From Camphora micrantha (Eukaryota; Streptophyta; Magnoliopsida; Laurales; Lauraceae), in NCBI GenBank assembly GCA_003546025.1, contig QPKB01000006.1, forward strand, positions 39,399,980-39,463,979: a DNA stretch of 64,000 nucleotides, read 5' to 3'. Both the position numbers and the translations under genes were made by a program. Below the pieces are notes generated by a model. It was not told the origin of the DNA. It did no database searches and saw only the letters and a program-made list of their open reading frames with translations. Each line of letters opens with the position of its first letter. The first letter of the stretch is position 1. Shown piece after piece: positions 25,251 to 37,445 of this stretch.

Positions 25251-27188
25251 TGAGAGACAGGAAAATTAGTTCATTTTTTTCTATTTTTACAAAAATAAAA
25301 TGTGTCATCACTGAATAATGGCACAAAGGACTGCAAGAAAAATAAGAACACAATTTTAATGCAGAATTCTCTTGGGCTCAAATACCACCTTTATTAGAGT
25401 TGGTTTTTGAGCCTTTGATTGTAGAGATGGCCCCACCCATTGATTGATTGAGAGAGAGAGAGAGAGAGAGAGAGTAAAACTACTGTTCAACAGGTCTGTC
25501 CAATCCATATATGCATGCATACAATTATGTGTGCAGATGTATATTCTCTAACTAAACTGATGTCCCAGTTAACTAAACACCTTCTCGTTTAATAATTGCT
25601 GCACATGGGGAACTCGCTGGAGTCCCTTTTGTAAGTTAATGGACGATGAATGTAGCTAGTTGTAGCTTTTCAGCTGGTTATGTACAACTTTTGTGGAGAC
25701 ATACAAGAAATCAAAGCAACCTTTTTAGACATGGTAGGCTGGCCAATAACCCCACAAGAAAGAATCTACTACATGGCTAAGATGCAGGGTTTGGCACCCT
25801 ACTTTGCTTGGTCTAGACTTGATTTTGCACATGGATCCAAGTGGGTTCTCCTCAACTGCATCATTCCCATAACTTCCTCTTTATCTTATTAAGTATAAGT
25901 TCCTCCTTAAAGGAAAAGATACATAATATCAATATCTTTCTCAAGGGAGGTACCTCACACAAATTTTTCTTTTTCACTTTTTATTGGTAACTACTGATTT
26001 TATTATTTCTACCTAAAAAAAAATTGATTTTATTAACAGCAAAGAGCTACAAGAGGAAACATGAACACCGATTTAACCGACTCGAGAGTAATGAGATAAT
26101 AAAGATATAATATTGAAAATGGCGAAAAATACATTATATCCACCTCTTGTTTGGCCAAAGAGTATCCGTATAAGCATTTTTCAAACAAATATGATATGCT
26201 TATTAAATTTCACATGGATATAGAAGTTCATGGTTTGTTCTCATTAAATTGAAATTGAAATCTCTACAAGAGGAAATCACGTACAAAAGAGGAGTTCATT
26301 GAATCATTATCCAATATTAACTTGACATGAAAAGAGAGTCAGGAAAAGTTAGGATTTCTGCCTCATTGGATTTTAAAATACCGAAATGTTTAGAGAACAT
26401 ATATAGCCAAAACAACCCCTTCACTCTTTCCAAGGACTCCCAATATACTGGCTGATACCTCACACACACACGCACAAACAAACAAACAAACAAAAAAAAA
26501 AAAAACAATTTGGACATTTGTTCAATCTATTCACAATGTTGGGTTGCACTTAGAAAATGTGATTTAAGAAATCATGAAATCTTGAGCAAGGGTTGGAATG
26601 ATTTTATAGGGATGTTTTTCCCCCCCTTCCCTAACGTCAAATCGACAATTAGACCTTCCATCACCTATATATCTAATGATTAGCATGCAGCAAGCAATCC
26701 CATGAGGAGCAAAAATATTTTTACTCGCAAAAGGAACTTTGCGATAGAGAATATTCTATATTAAGAAGGTTGACAATCATGGTTGTTTGGTAAGGTTTTA
26801 CATTTGGATTAGGTTGGCTTTGATTTTAGAAGTGGGACGCCTGTATCTCTTCGAGTTTGATGTTTGGACCAAAAATTTATCATGCCAAGGCTCACCTACT
26901 CTTGTGATGATTTCCTAGGGAAGCATTTGCAGGAAAACTAATTCCGCAGAAATATAAGTTTTTTTGACCACCACCTATAGGAATTTATTTATCGAAAATC
27001 ACGGAAAACTTATCCCATTTGTGTGGAAGACCGGCCGCACCAAACATATGTTTTATTGTAGTGCGGAATTTAATTTCCAAAATCCTCACTTTTTCTCCAC
27101 AAAACCGGTAACAAAAACGTGCCCTAAATATAAGGGAAAAAAAAGGTGAAAATTACATCTCATTACATTATGGGGAAATCTCAATATA
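25251..27188. other. Intergenic DNA
   Basis: Holds a (GA)n microsatellite at 25448-25474 and short repeats (CA, AAAC near 26461-26500). The plus ORF at 25680-25892 (MYNFCGDIQEIKATFLDMVG) is fairly protein-like but stands alone with no recognisable family. Nothing else is supported. Confidence 0.35.
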
Positions 27189-28056
27189 AAGCCTAAGTTT
27201 TTGGCAGTTTTCAAAATAGGACAAACAAACTAGGGTTTTCATATCAACAATACTAAAGTCTTCTAATGGGATTTCAATTGAGGAAATCCAACCAAAATCC
27301 CTTGTCGCTAGTGACATCTATCCTCATGATATTTTCAGAATGTGTCTGACCAAAATGCATGCCCTTTACCTTAGGGCTTTTTCAAAACAAATCCCTAATC
27401 AATATTTGCAAATCTTAAAAGCTTATCAGCCAATTAGGGGAATGAATGATAACACACCACCATCTTACAAGCTTCCAGCAGCATAGACTGAGGAGGTCAT
27501 GTAAGCAAGGGACCGAGGGTAACAGTCATCATTAGCTGTTTTTTTTTTTTTTTTAGTTTGTCTGGCTAAAATTCATAATAGGTCAAGTATTGTTGATGAA
27601 ACATGATTCCTTAATCTGTTCTGGAAACACCTTTAAAAAGTAACCAAATGGTTGTTTCTCCATGATACTAACTAACCACAAACTGAGAGCTGATATTCTG
27701 GACTTTATGATATTCATTCTTAAAATCTGGATGCCTTAGGGGTCATTTGTTTGCACTCAATTACACATGTAAATAATTCACATGGGGTAGCCTTGCGGTC
27801 GCTATTGATCTCCTTTGAAGGAGGAGAGGGAAGAAGAAGATGGAGAGAATGGAATGACTGGGGGGCTAGGGATTTGTTTTGAAAAAGCCCTTAAAGGGGA
27901 TTTTGGGCATTTTTTGAAAATGGGAGGAGAGATGCTGCCCGCAGCTGGTGATTTTAACCGGATGCCCTTAATTGAAATCTCATTGGAAAACTTAGGCCTT
28001 ATTATGAGAACCCAAGTTTTGTTTGTCCTACTCTGAAAATTCCCAAAACCTTAGGC
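27189..28056. mobile_element. Inverted-repeat (Mutator-like) element, about 0.87 kb
   Basis: Arms at 27189-27292 and 27962-28056 are reverse complements with scattered differences. Shared blocks are GCCTAAG..TTTTGG, AGGACAAACAAA and GATTTCAATT[G/A]AGG. The interior has a purine-rich, GC-richer segment at 27810-27960 (GGAGAGGGAAGAAGAAG) that could be captured host sequence. No TSD was confirmed and there is no transposase. Confidence 0.6.
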
Positions 28057-28682
28057 CCTGTTTCGAAATATATATATACGATTGATAATTAAAAATCTAT
28101 ATAGTATCAATGAGATAAATAACATAACTAGCTACATGTATCATGAATTTTAACAGATATATTTTTCAAATCAAAGTTTACTTAGAATATCATAATATTC
28201 CAATTTAACTTAATAACCTCAACCTTCTTAATGTTAAATATTTTCAAGCAATAACAACTCATGATACATCACCAAGTCATGTATCGAATGAGGAAAGCTT
28301 CTTTTGTCCTTGGTGTCTGATAAATTGCATGAGTACCTATAACAACCCAAAAAATGCATAACATTAAAAGCTACCAAAGGATAGAAACTCTCCTCATCAA
28401 GTCAAGATCTGTGTACACCCTGAAAAAACTCTAAAATCTAAAGAGCTCTAATTTCTAATTATCATTAAACATGGAGCACTAGACATGAAAAACAAGCTAT
28501 AAGTTACACCTTTTTTTATGATAGACTATACCTTTAGTTCAAGGTTGTAAGTCTATAACTTAAGCATCTATGACCAATAGTCTCCATCATGCCAAAGTTT
28601 ATAGCCAGAAAAGAAATAAATAAGGTATTGTTGCATCGTTACAAAATGAGCCTATGATAAATACCACTCAATTGTTGTACAC
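28057..28682. other. AT-rich intergenic DNA
   Basis: No ORF, repeat boundary or RNA gene is seen. Confidence 0.35.
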
Positions 28683-28862
28683 ATGTTAAGGGCAGGCAAG
28701 TTGAGACCCAATTATTTCGATTTAAGAGAGAGTCTGCACACACAAGTAAGACAGCGTGGACAAGCGGAAGGAAAGCCCACACAAGTGGACTACCCAGGGT
28801 TCAAATTCTGGACAGCAAGGAGAGAACTACCGCCACTTACCAGTGAGGTAAGTGGCCGTTCT
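28683..28862 (-). mobile_element. SINE-like repeat, minus orientation
   Basis: Contains the family body in reverse (CACACAAGTAAGACAGCGTGG, AAGCCCACACAAGTGGAC) and a GGGTTCAAATTCTGG B-box-like core at its head side. No clear TSD. Related to the copies at 30571 and 46125. Confidence 0.5.
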
Positions 28863-30110
28863 CTTTTTACTATTGGAAAATGTGAACTTCACTATTTAAA
28901 AAACCAAAAGAACTCAAAAATTGTGTCTAGCTACTAGTTATAAACAAATCAAAAGATGATCCCTTGCAGGTATCTTTCTCTGGATACACAAATGATTTGT
29001 GATTTTGTTTTGGCAGAAAGCAAATAAGGGATTTGAAAGCCAGTAAAAGTCAGACAAGAAGAAAGAAATGGTGGGCTGCTATCTCAATTATTAAAGAACC
29101 TTAACAACCTCGTCGGCAGGAACAATGGTGGAATCAGGGGGCCACTATGTAAAATAAAATCTTTCAAGGGTCCAATCTGAAAAAAAAGAGCATAAATTTC
29201 CCTTAACAATTGGGAGTTCCAGCTCCAGGCTAGGAATGAAGAGGTAATGTCTAGCCTAATAAACAAAGTTTACATAGGATATAGATTAAGATTAAAAAAA
29301 TGAGATCTTAGAGTGCACTCCTCTCACCTTCTAATCATTTGATGCATATATTTTTGAGGTTGACAGCTCTGTTGATTCCCTAAAATGATTGAGGATGTCA
29401 ATGTATATTTTGCCAACCCTCCTTGAGCCCATCTAGGCCACATGCATGGAGTGCAAACTACAATTTATTATGTTTTCCACCCCCATCTGAGGGTGGCAAT
29501 GGGTTGGGTCAGATCGGGTTGAGCACCATGGGTCATCTGTATTTGCTTAACTCTGAATCTAAAATATTTATTAATCAAGTTGAAAATGACAATCGAAATT
29601 AAATCGGGATCTTGAAAGGTCAAACCGAACCCTTATAATTAACAGGTTGGTTCGAGTTTAGGTTGATGGATCGTAGGTCAATGAAGCAAGCACCCATGTA
29701 TAATCGATCGATTCGAACTTGACCCGTTTATCAATCAAGTACCATAAGTTAGAAATGCCAACCTGAAAATAAGCAGGATAACCCTAGCCAAAAATTACCG
29801 AGACGATTTGGTTCTGAGTTGGGCCGTATTACATCCAAGTGGGGTCAATCATATCAATGGTTTGGATAAACGAATTACTTGTAAACCCAAGGATATTTCA
29901 GTGGGGTCCATCATATAAACGGCATGGATAACTGAATTCTGAACCCAACTTTTGTAAATCGAAAATCATAATAAACTTCACTTCACTTCACTTCACATAT
30001 TCTCGGGCCGAGCATTTATAACTCCAATTTTTGAGGCTATGTTTCAGTACTCATGAAATAAAATATAGGAATAGAAGGAAAAGGATAAAAGAAACAAGAA
30101 CATGATCCAA

Positions 30111-30163
<53 letters not shown>

Positions 30164-30570
30164 CCAAGAACATGATGGGGCCCACATTGCATATGGGTAC
30201 AATAAAGCTGAGGGCAAGGCATGTGCAGGGATTGAAATGGGGATAAGGAAAGATGAAATATTAACAACCCCATGCTAGATGTCAAAAGACAATGCTTTAA
30301 CTCATGTTGGAGTCCTGTGGAAGAAAATAAAACATAGCTTCTTTTATTTCATGAATGAACAAGACCACACCCTCTTTCTTTTAAGGCTTCTCTACTGGAT
30401 AGGGTTGGCTGGAAGGCCCTACCACTTAGAGGAATCTTAGTCACACCCCTTCAACCCCAACTCTAACAAGTATATACAAGAAACAAAGAGAATCTGTAAT
30501 TGGGATTTTTACCCAATGTGAATGCCTGGGATTGTATTTCTAAGTAGTTAAAAATGAAGAACAACTTTTT
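28863..30570. other. Intergenic DNA with a long (TA)n tract
   Basis: (TA)n of about 44 bp at 30114-30157. A decayed hAT-MITE-like stretch starts GGGTGGCAATGGGTTGGG near 29495, and a diverged direct repeat (GTGGGGTC[A/C]ATCATAT) lies at 29838-29950. No gene. Confidence 0.4.
30114..30157. repeat. (TA)n microsatellite
   Basis: About 22 TA units, uninterrupted. Confidence 0.95.
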
Positions 30571-30790
30571 ATCTGAGTGGTAAGGAGCGTTAGTTCTTAT
30601 CTGACTGCTCGGGGTTTGAACCCCGGGTACGCTACTTCTTTTCGATTTTTTGGGCTCCTTTTCCGTTTGTGTGGGCTTTCTTCTCGCTTGTGTTAGCCTC
30701 CTTCTCATTTGAGTGGGCTACCTTCTCGCGTGTATGCGGGTTCTCTCTGGGATCCCAGCCTCCTTGGCTAGGGTTAAAAAAGAAGTGGTT
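30571..30790 (+). mobile_element. SINE-like repeat with tRNA-like head and minisatellite body
   Basis: The head has an A-box-like ATCTGAGTGGTAAGG and a B-box GGGGTTTGAACCCC. The body is about four units of the type GTGTGGGCTTTCTTCTCG. The 3' part is GGGATCCCAGCCTCCTTGGC followed by an A-rich tail. This order matches a Pol III-transcribed SINE. It is not a tRNA gene, because the cloverleaf cannot be closed. Confidence 0.6.
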
Positions 30791-32797
30791 AAAAATGAAG
30801 AACCAAAAGTAAATAATTCAGCTTTGATAAAGATTGAATCAATAGAAAGATGAGAAATGAATATGCAGCCAACACGCAAGTAAGTCAATACCTGAGAAAG
30901 TCGAGGTCCTATTTACTGCTCTTTCATATCTAGAATATTTAGTATACATTTGAGGACCTTAACGTAATCTAAATCCTAGCCTTTAGATAGAGCGTGGATA
31001 AATGTCAAATTTGGAAGATTAGGATGAGGGAGATAGGAAGTGTAATGGTTCAAAGTGATCATAATATGCACAAAGACAATCTCACAAGTGAGGTTGTTTC
31101 AAACTAATTGGATTTGTATCATATAACACGTACTAATATTTAAATTAGAAATATTTAGATCTACCTCTCACTATTTCTATGTAAGGTGACAATTTTAATA
31201 CCTTGCAGGACTCATCTATCATTAATCCAATCCTTTCGATTGTATATAAAAAAAAATCCAAGTCTTTTCGAACTCACAAATTAAATTCTCTATGAATCAG
31301 CATTTGTCCTTTGAATTATATTCATTTTCAGTTTGATCTTTATTAAAAAAAACTTAGGAAAATGTAAATATTTAAGGACACGTTTTTGTGGCATTGGAGA
31401 GACCCGGATATGGGGAGAAAGGTTTTTGCGTTCGGTAGAAAACTAAGTCTGACACCCCCAAAAATGGTTTTCTATAGAACTAAGGAAAAATCAATTACTT
31501 TCTTGCTTTTCCTCGTAAAAAAGCGGTGGCACCAAATGTAATTTTTGCTTTAGTAGGGAAAACCCTTGTCACTTTCCATGAAATGAATTTTCTCCCGAAA
31601 ATCTAATCTACAAACCCTTCCATCACAATGTCCCCCATAATTGGTATGTTTGTAGGTGGTTACTCAAAGGGACTAAAACTTTTACCTCTCAAAGAAACAA
31701 TGACAGGAATCTTGAAGGTAAAAATTGACCTACATAAATACTACTATTCACACCTTTAGATGAGATAAAGTAAACTCCATTCCCATGTTATCTTTATGTA
31801 ATGCATGGATGAAAGTACGACTTATGCACCACATTCTCATTCCAATGGAGCAATGATAACTTCCATGTAAAAGAGTTAAATGATGCCATTTTAGAAAACT
31901 TTTCTAAGATGGTTTCTAACCAATGATAAGAATAGATTTAATGCATAGAAGCTGGAACTTAGGTGGGTGATAGTGATAACTCCCATGTGATTCTATTTGT
32001 TAGAGAGAGAGAGGGAGGAATCTTTTTAAGTGGGGGGATATAAAATATCATTTAAAAATGAAGCTACAAAGAATAACAGATAGAAAAAGAGCTAACCCAC
32101 ATGCTACCTTCATTATAAAGAATGCCAAAAAGAAAGCAACAGTGCTGCATTCAATTAAAAAGCAGAAATTTGACATACATATATGATCTTCAAAATTCTA
32201 GGTTGGAAAGATGTATCTTAGGTACCTTGTGAATTAGATGAAAGGAACCATGGCTGAGAAATGAAATTGGTATTAAGTTTCTTCAGCTAGCCATTCATAA
32301 ACGAACCTAAATGTGTTAGTAGAAGCAACATAAATACTTTTCAATATAGAGCTTCGGGTGGAGCCCACTTCTCAATAATTGGGTTGGGTATAGGCAGAAC
32401 TGTGGAATAACACATTTGTTTTATATTTATAGGATGGATCCATCTTCATAATAGGATCCATAGCGGGTCTAGTGTTATCCTTCCTATTATTGGTTTAATA
32501 TTATGAAGTTTTTCATACAAAAAAAAAAAAACCTATGTATATATACTCATATTAACCAGCATAAGGCGTAGGTTTCCTCCCGATGTTGTGTGTTGACACC
32601 CCCTAGATTTACATAGTGCACGTGCTACCTAGTCGTAAGTGTGCCCAAGAGATTAGTCCCATCTAATCAAATACCACGGACATACCAAAAAAAAAAAAAA
32701 AAAAAAAAGAAAGCAGTGGATTAATGAACATACAAGTGGGGATCTAAAAATATGAAGACCTATTGACGTTCCATCAAGTCTCAGAATGGATGATAAA
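30791..32797. other. Intergenic DNA, no gene recognised
   Basis: AT-rich. Possible short-TIR elements near 31370-31630 could not be bounded. Poly(A) runs at 32519-32531 and 32686-32708. A diverged copy of the GCATAAGG[T/C]GT repeat lies at 32562-32650. Confidence 0.35.
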
Positions 32798-33015
32798 GAA
32801 ATAGCCTAGTGGTTGATGGTATAGTTCTCACCGGATTGCCCAAAGTTCAATTCTTTAGTCATCTCTTTTTCGTGTACAAGCAGTTTTCTCTCCCAAATGT
32901 GTAGGTGATCTTCTCCCCATTGTGTCATGCGGTTCACTCCCGCGTCACTCGGGTCTCTTGAGGTTCCAACCACCTTGACTGGTATGATCCAAGCTATCTG
33001 CATTGCTATAACTTG

Positions 33016-33063
<48 letters not shown>
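32798..33063 (+). mobile_element. SINE-like repeat ending in a 48-bp poly(A)
   Basis: The A box TAGCCTAGTGG (32802-32812) matches the Pol III consensus. The B box is degraded (AAGTTCAATTCTT). The body carries GTGTAGGTGATCTTCTCC and GTCATGCGGTTCACTCC units. The end, CCAACCACCTTGACTGG, leads into an uninterrupted A48 (33016-33063). It is the best copy for the 3' end of the family, and the pure tail suggests a recent insertion. Confidence 0.65.
33016..33063. repeat. Poly(A) tract, 48 bp
   Basis: Uninterrupted A run forming the 3' tail of the SINE at 32798. Confidence 0.95.
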
Positions 33064-33064
<1 letters not shown>

Positions 33065-33384
33065 ATCCCAGAACCATATTAGATTTCAGATGCAGATCCT
33101 TATATTTTGAAACTTGTGGGTCCTTTTCGCATGCATCTGAATTTAGATCCAAATTTATTTAATGAACTAAACGCTAATGGTACCTAACCAACCAGTGCTT
33201 TGATTAGGTGGGTGGCGTGTGGTATGTATAATCATAAATGGGTAGAGTTGACCCATTGACTTGCTACATCGACCTGAATTGGGGCATGGTCGGAGACCAA
33301 TTTTAGAAGGTCTTGATTGTGGAAATTCAGGGCTAAACCTTACCAAATTCTCTGATGTTTGTGATGAGGATTAGTTTGTATTAT

Positions 33385-33511
33385 GGGAGATTCTATATGC
33401 ACCAACCCATTTTGCTGAGCACACCCACAATATTCCTTCCTGATCAACAGTGATTTTTTTTTTTAAAGGTAGGTGTGCTCAGCAAAATTGGGGGTGCATA
33501 TAGAATTTCCC
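33385..33511. mobile_element. Mutator-type hairpin MITE, 127 bp, with a perfect 9-bp TSD
   Basis: Terminal inverted repeats of about 42 bp start GGGAGATTCTATATGCACC and (right, reversed) GGGAAATTCTATATGCACC, and continue through TTTTGCTGAGCACACC. Only about 40 bp separates them, so the transcript would be a near-perfect hairpin. TTGTATTAT flanks both ends (33376-33384 and 33512-33520). The 9-bp TSD and GGGA terminus fit a Mutator-like MITE. Confidence 0.88.
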
Positions 33512-33520
33512 TTGTATTAT

Positions 33521-34101
33521 ATGGTCATGATTAGATTAAGTTATCGAATTTATAGTGTTATTAGAATTAGATTTAATTATAGTTATGGAAAAAACCTCAG
33601 GTGAGCACTGGTGCTCACAATAAGGTAAATGTTGCATGCCTAAATACCTAGTGGGACCAAAATGGTAGCCCATATGAGTGGAACACAAAATAGGGACCCT
33701 CCTAATGGTCACCAATCTTGGGTGTGACACCCATCCGAATTGACCGGACAAATGGATCGACTATGTACTCGTGGATGATGAAGACTTGTTGGCTGTTGAT
33801 CAAGTGGTTAGGATGAGGATTCGAGCCTCTGTTACCATACACAATTAAGTTGGGGGGAGCCTATCATTTAATCTTGGTGAGTAAACTCTAGATTTTTGTG
33901 GTCAAAATTGAGTGGTGGGGTGGACATCTCTCTGGTGATTGTTAAATTAGGGTGGGTGACAATTCAACAGGAGAAAATTCAATATGTTTGGGTGCCATTT
34001 ACCATTGTCGGCTTTAAGAAAATGAGATTTAAATACTTCTCAACTCAAGAAATATAGTTCAAATAACTGTTAAAGTGGTGCAAAGGTTGGTTGATCATAG
34101 A
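33521..34101. other. Intergenic DNA
   Basis: A tRNA-like fragment (GATCAAGTGGTTAGGATGAGG, then GATTCGAGCC) at about 33798-33827 may be the head of another decayed SINE. No gene. Confidence 0.35.
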
Positions 34102-34614
34102 TAGGGTTGTCAATCGGGTCGTGTTAACGAATTCGGGTTGCGGGTCAAACGAATTCGGGTTAGAATCACCTCAACCCGAACACGACCCATTAAGAAAATG
34201 AGTTAAAAAACCAAACACGAACCCAATTCATTTATTTAACGGGTCATACGACACGACCCGTTAACCCGTTAATTTTGAAAAAAATATTCATTAAACTTAA
34301 AAAGTATATCTTTTCGAAATCATGGAGCCATACTTTATGTTTGGAGGTTAGGCCCAATTTCTAAGTAACTGTTGTATCTCTTTTGATTAAGTGCATCTTC
34401 CACTGAAGAAAAGTTATGTTACCTACACTTTGATTTTTTGCAAGGTAATGTGATGTACACTTGGCAGCATGGCTTTTCGGCGGGTTGTATCGGGTCGTAA
34501 TGGGTTACCGGGTTTATTCGTTAACGACCCATTAATTTAATGGTCACCCCAACTCATTAATATCGTGTGGGTTCGTGTCGTGTTAACGGGTCGTGTGACA
34601 TTTTGACAGCCCTG
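34102..34614. mobile_element. hAT-type MITE, 513 bp, with a perfect 8-bp TSD
   Basis: Ends TAGGGTTGTCAA and TTTTGACAGCCCTG are inverted repeats. ATCATAGA flanks both sides (34094-34101 and 34615-34622). Subterminal GGGTCGTGTTAACG words occur in both orientations at the two ends, the likely transposase-binding region. The interior is AT-rich and non-coding. Confidence 0.9.
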
Positions 34615-34622
34615 ATCATAGA

Positions 34623-35224
34623 TGTACCTAGGTGGGCCCCTTTTGCAAAACCATTAACCCTCTAGCTAATATGTGGAAAGTCCACCCACTGACTTTTCAC
34701 ATGTCCCTTGTGCCGCATTAAAGTTGGTGAAATAGTTGGTACTAGTCATTTGGTTGGTGTCACTAGTCTAGTTTGTTGTTAATTTGATTTGAGAAGGAAA
34801 AGGGAAGTCATGATTTAATAAAGCAGAAGTAGAGGACAAGGTTGGGTCCAGATAGAGCCCTCTTATAGCTAGGGAGCAAGCAAACTACTTGAGTAAAATG
34901 TTTTGGCATGTCGACTTGTCCCCTTCTTGTACAGGATTGTAACTTCCATAGACTTGATATCATCTGTGGGTTATAGGCAAGTGCCAAACCAGAAATCTTG
35001 CCTGGGGGGCAACATAATTGTTGCCTCTAGTTTCTCCTCTAAATAAAATTTCGATTGGATTGGGGGGTTTTCAAATTTCGATTGGATTGGGGGGTTTTCA
35101 AATTTCTTGGGAGGCCATGGCCACCCCCAGCTCCCCCTAGTTTCTCCTCTAGTTATAGGACCTTGTAGAAACTCAATCTAATTAACATGAATGGTCACAA
35201 TGGTTTCATCTGTTCCTTGGATTT

Positions 35225-35271
<47 letters not shown>

Positions 35272-36791
35272 CTTTTGTATCCAAGCCAATGTGGCAAAAG
35301 AAAAAAAAAAAAAAAAACCTCAGTGTAGCAACATATCTTAGAAAATGATTAAAATTATGAGGGTAAAAGAAGAAAAATGAAGGGCCATAAGAAGAATGTG
35401 TTGAAGTCATCGTTAACTCAGCACACACACTGAAGAGGCTAAGCTGGTGACGCTATGTTGGTTAGGGTTATAATTACTTTCATTATGTAATTGGATTTTC
35501 TCCATTATACTATATTAAAGCCGAAGTCTTTTAAGTTAATTTTGACCGGAACTTCTAATTTTGAGACTTTCTTTGCGGTCCTTTTTTTCTACTTATTTTA
35601 TTCTTGCTAGGGGTGGAATTTTAGCCGTAGATTCATTATGAATTTTGAGATATTTGTGTAAAAGCCCATACCTAAAAACTGTTTTTTTTTTTAAATTCAT
35701 ATAGGTCACATTTGCACAATTTGAATCGTTCATCATCTCTAAAAGACCAAAAACGGGTAGTGGGTGAAAATTTAGGGCTTGATCACCAATGAATTGTGAG
35801 AAATTTGCGAAAAAAAATAACCTTTGGATGACATATAGTGTAGATGATTGTAGGATTATGGGTTGTTTGCTTAATGTGGAATGTGAAGATTTTTCCCCTC
35901 AGGAAATCCTCATTAAAGATAGCTTGGTCCTAGGGAGACAACAGAATCCTCTAACTAGCCGATTTCTTTCTCATGCGTTGACGTACAGTACCCAAACGGG
36001 CCCCATGCCCTCATGAGAGAGCATCTGGAATACTACTATTTCAAATGCCATTTTTGTGCTTCTGTAACTTCTTTCTAGTTTCTTTCTTCTCTTCTTCTCC
36101 TCCCTACTAAAATGTTTTCTTCCCCACCAATCTTCCTTTTGTCTCTATGGTTGCATGATTAAAAGCACACACATGAGGTTAAGGGTTCATAAAAAAAAAT
36201 AATAAAAAATAAAATAATGATTTCTCCCTCTCTATTCCATTAGAGGGAAACCATAGAACCCTCTGATCTCTCTACATTCCTCTCCCAAACCTAATCTAAT
36301 CTTACCCTAACCTAAGATGGACTCATCTTCCTTATTTCATGTCCAACCTTCTTGACATTCTTCAATACCAACTGCAATATTGCTTGACATGCAAGGCAAA
36401 AAGGAAAAACAAAAGTGAAAAATAAAAGCTGCTGGTAAACTGGATATGCACTGTGTTGGGTGGGTTCAGGTGGAGGATATTTTACCTGGTTAAGAAATGG
36501 GGTTGGGATCCGATTCAATCCAACCTCTTCTCTCATATCATTACTTTCACATATCAAATTTGACTTTGTGGGATAGGTAGAGTGGTACCTTTGGGAACAA
36601 GTATGACTTAGTTTAGGTCATTATTGTTTTTTAGTGCCATATTTTCGTCCCAATGCCAAATTTCTGCCTAAATACTGGTGAAGGAAACTTTATCTTGATT
36701 TTCATCCCGGATTTGTTTGTTTTTCAAGAGGTATAGACAAAAACTGTAAAAAAATAATATCAATGAAAACTTTTTTTTTTTATTACTTTAT
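34623..36791. other. Intergenic DNA, no gene recognised
   Basis: Contains a 27-bp perfect tandem duplication at 35047-35104 inside a dispersed repeat, a (GA)n tract at 35227-35270 and a poly(A) run at 35301-35317. The ORF at 35789-36016 shows no recognisable family. Confidence 0.4.
35227..35270. repeat. (GA)n microsatellite
   Basis: About 21 GA units, uninterrupted. Confidence 0.95.
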
Positions 36792-37034
36792 CTATGTTCG
36801 GTTGGCCACAATAAGTGAAAAGTAAAGTCTAAAATTTTACTTTGACTTTCTCTCTACCACAAAACTTTACTTGATAAAATACAAGCAAACTAGTTACTTC
36901 ACCAGTTTGTACCTATGTTTGATTGGCAACAATAAGTGAAAAGTAAAGTTTAAAAGTTTATTTTTACTTTTACTTTCTCTCTACCACAAAACTTTACTTG
37001 ATAAAATACAAGCAAACTAGTTACTTCACCAGTT
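36792..37034. repeat. Tandem duplication, 120-bp unit
   Basis: Copies begin CTATGTTCGGTTGGCCAC (36792) and CTATGTTTGATTGGCAAC (36912). Both contain AATAAGTGAAAAGTAAAGT and a perfect block from CTTTCTCTCTACC to CTTCACCAGTT. Few differences, so a recent event. Confidence 0.85.
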
Positions 37035-37188
37035 GTTAAGAGTCCTAAGGTTCAAATTAGCTTGCCCCATGAGAATAAATGTCAATATAGTTTATCAAAA
37101 AAGTATATTTCTTAGTTACATATTCATTATAATTGGACATTTATTTTATAATACTTCCTCAATAAATTATTCAAACGCCACAAGGTAA

Positions 37189-37445
37189 GGGCTCATTTGT
37201 TTGTATGGAATTGGATTTCCAAGAATTTTAAGAAATGTAATCCCATCTAAGTGGCTAAAATGAAAAAAAAAAAAGAAGGTGAAGATGCACAAATAACCAT
37301 CAAATAATCTCCTCTATGACAAATGATTTCCCAACCAGCACTTCAAGAAATAAAATCCTTCAGGAGTGTCTCTTCTATATCTCCACTTTATATCGTTCAC
37401 CATTCACTTTTATTTTACCATAAATTCATGCAAACAAACATGATC
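37189..37445. mobile_element. Tourist-like MITE, 257 bp, downstream of the trihelix gene
   Basis: Ends GGGCTCATTTGTTTGTATGG and, reversed, GATCATGTTTGTTTGCATG are imperfect inverted repeats. TAA flanks both sides (37186-37188 and 37446-37448). It lies about 0.7 kb beyond the trihelix stop codon, close to the probable 3' end of that mRNA. Confidence 0.7.

Noticed and set aside
25680..25892. 70-codon plus ORF (MYNFCGDIQEIKATFLDMVG)
   Set aside because: Fairly protein-like, but isolated, unrecognised and without splice or promoter context.
29495..29960. Further hAT-MITE with GGGTGGCAATGGG end
   Set aside because: No matching opposite terminus or 8-bp duplication was found.
30571..30645. Possible tRNA gene with GGGGTTTGAACCCC
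   Set aside because: The acceptor and anticodon stems cannot be closed, and the segment is the head of a dispersed SINE-like repeat.
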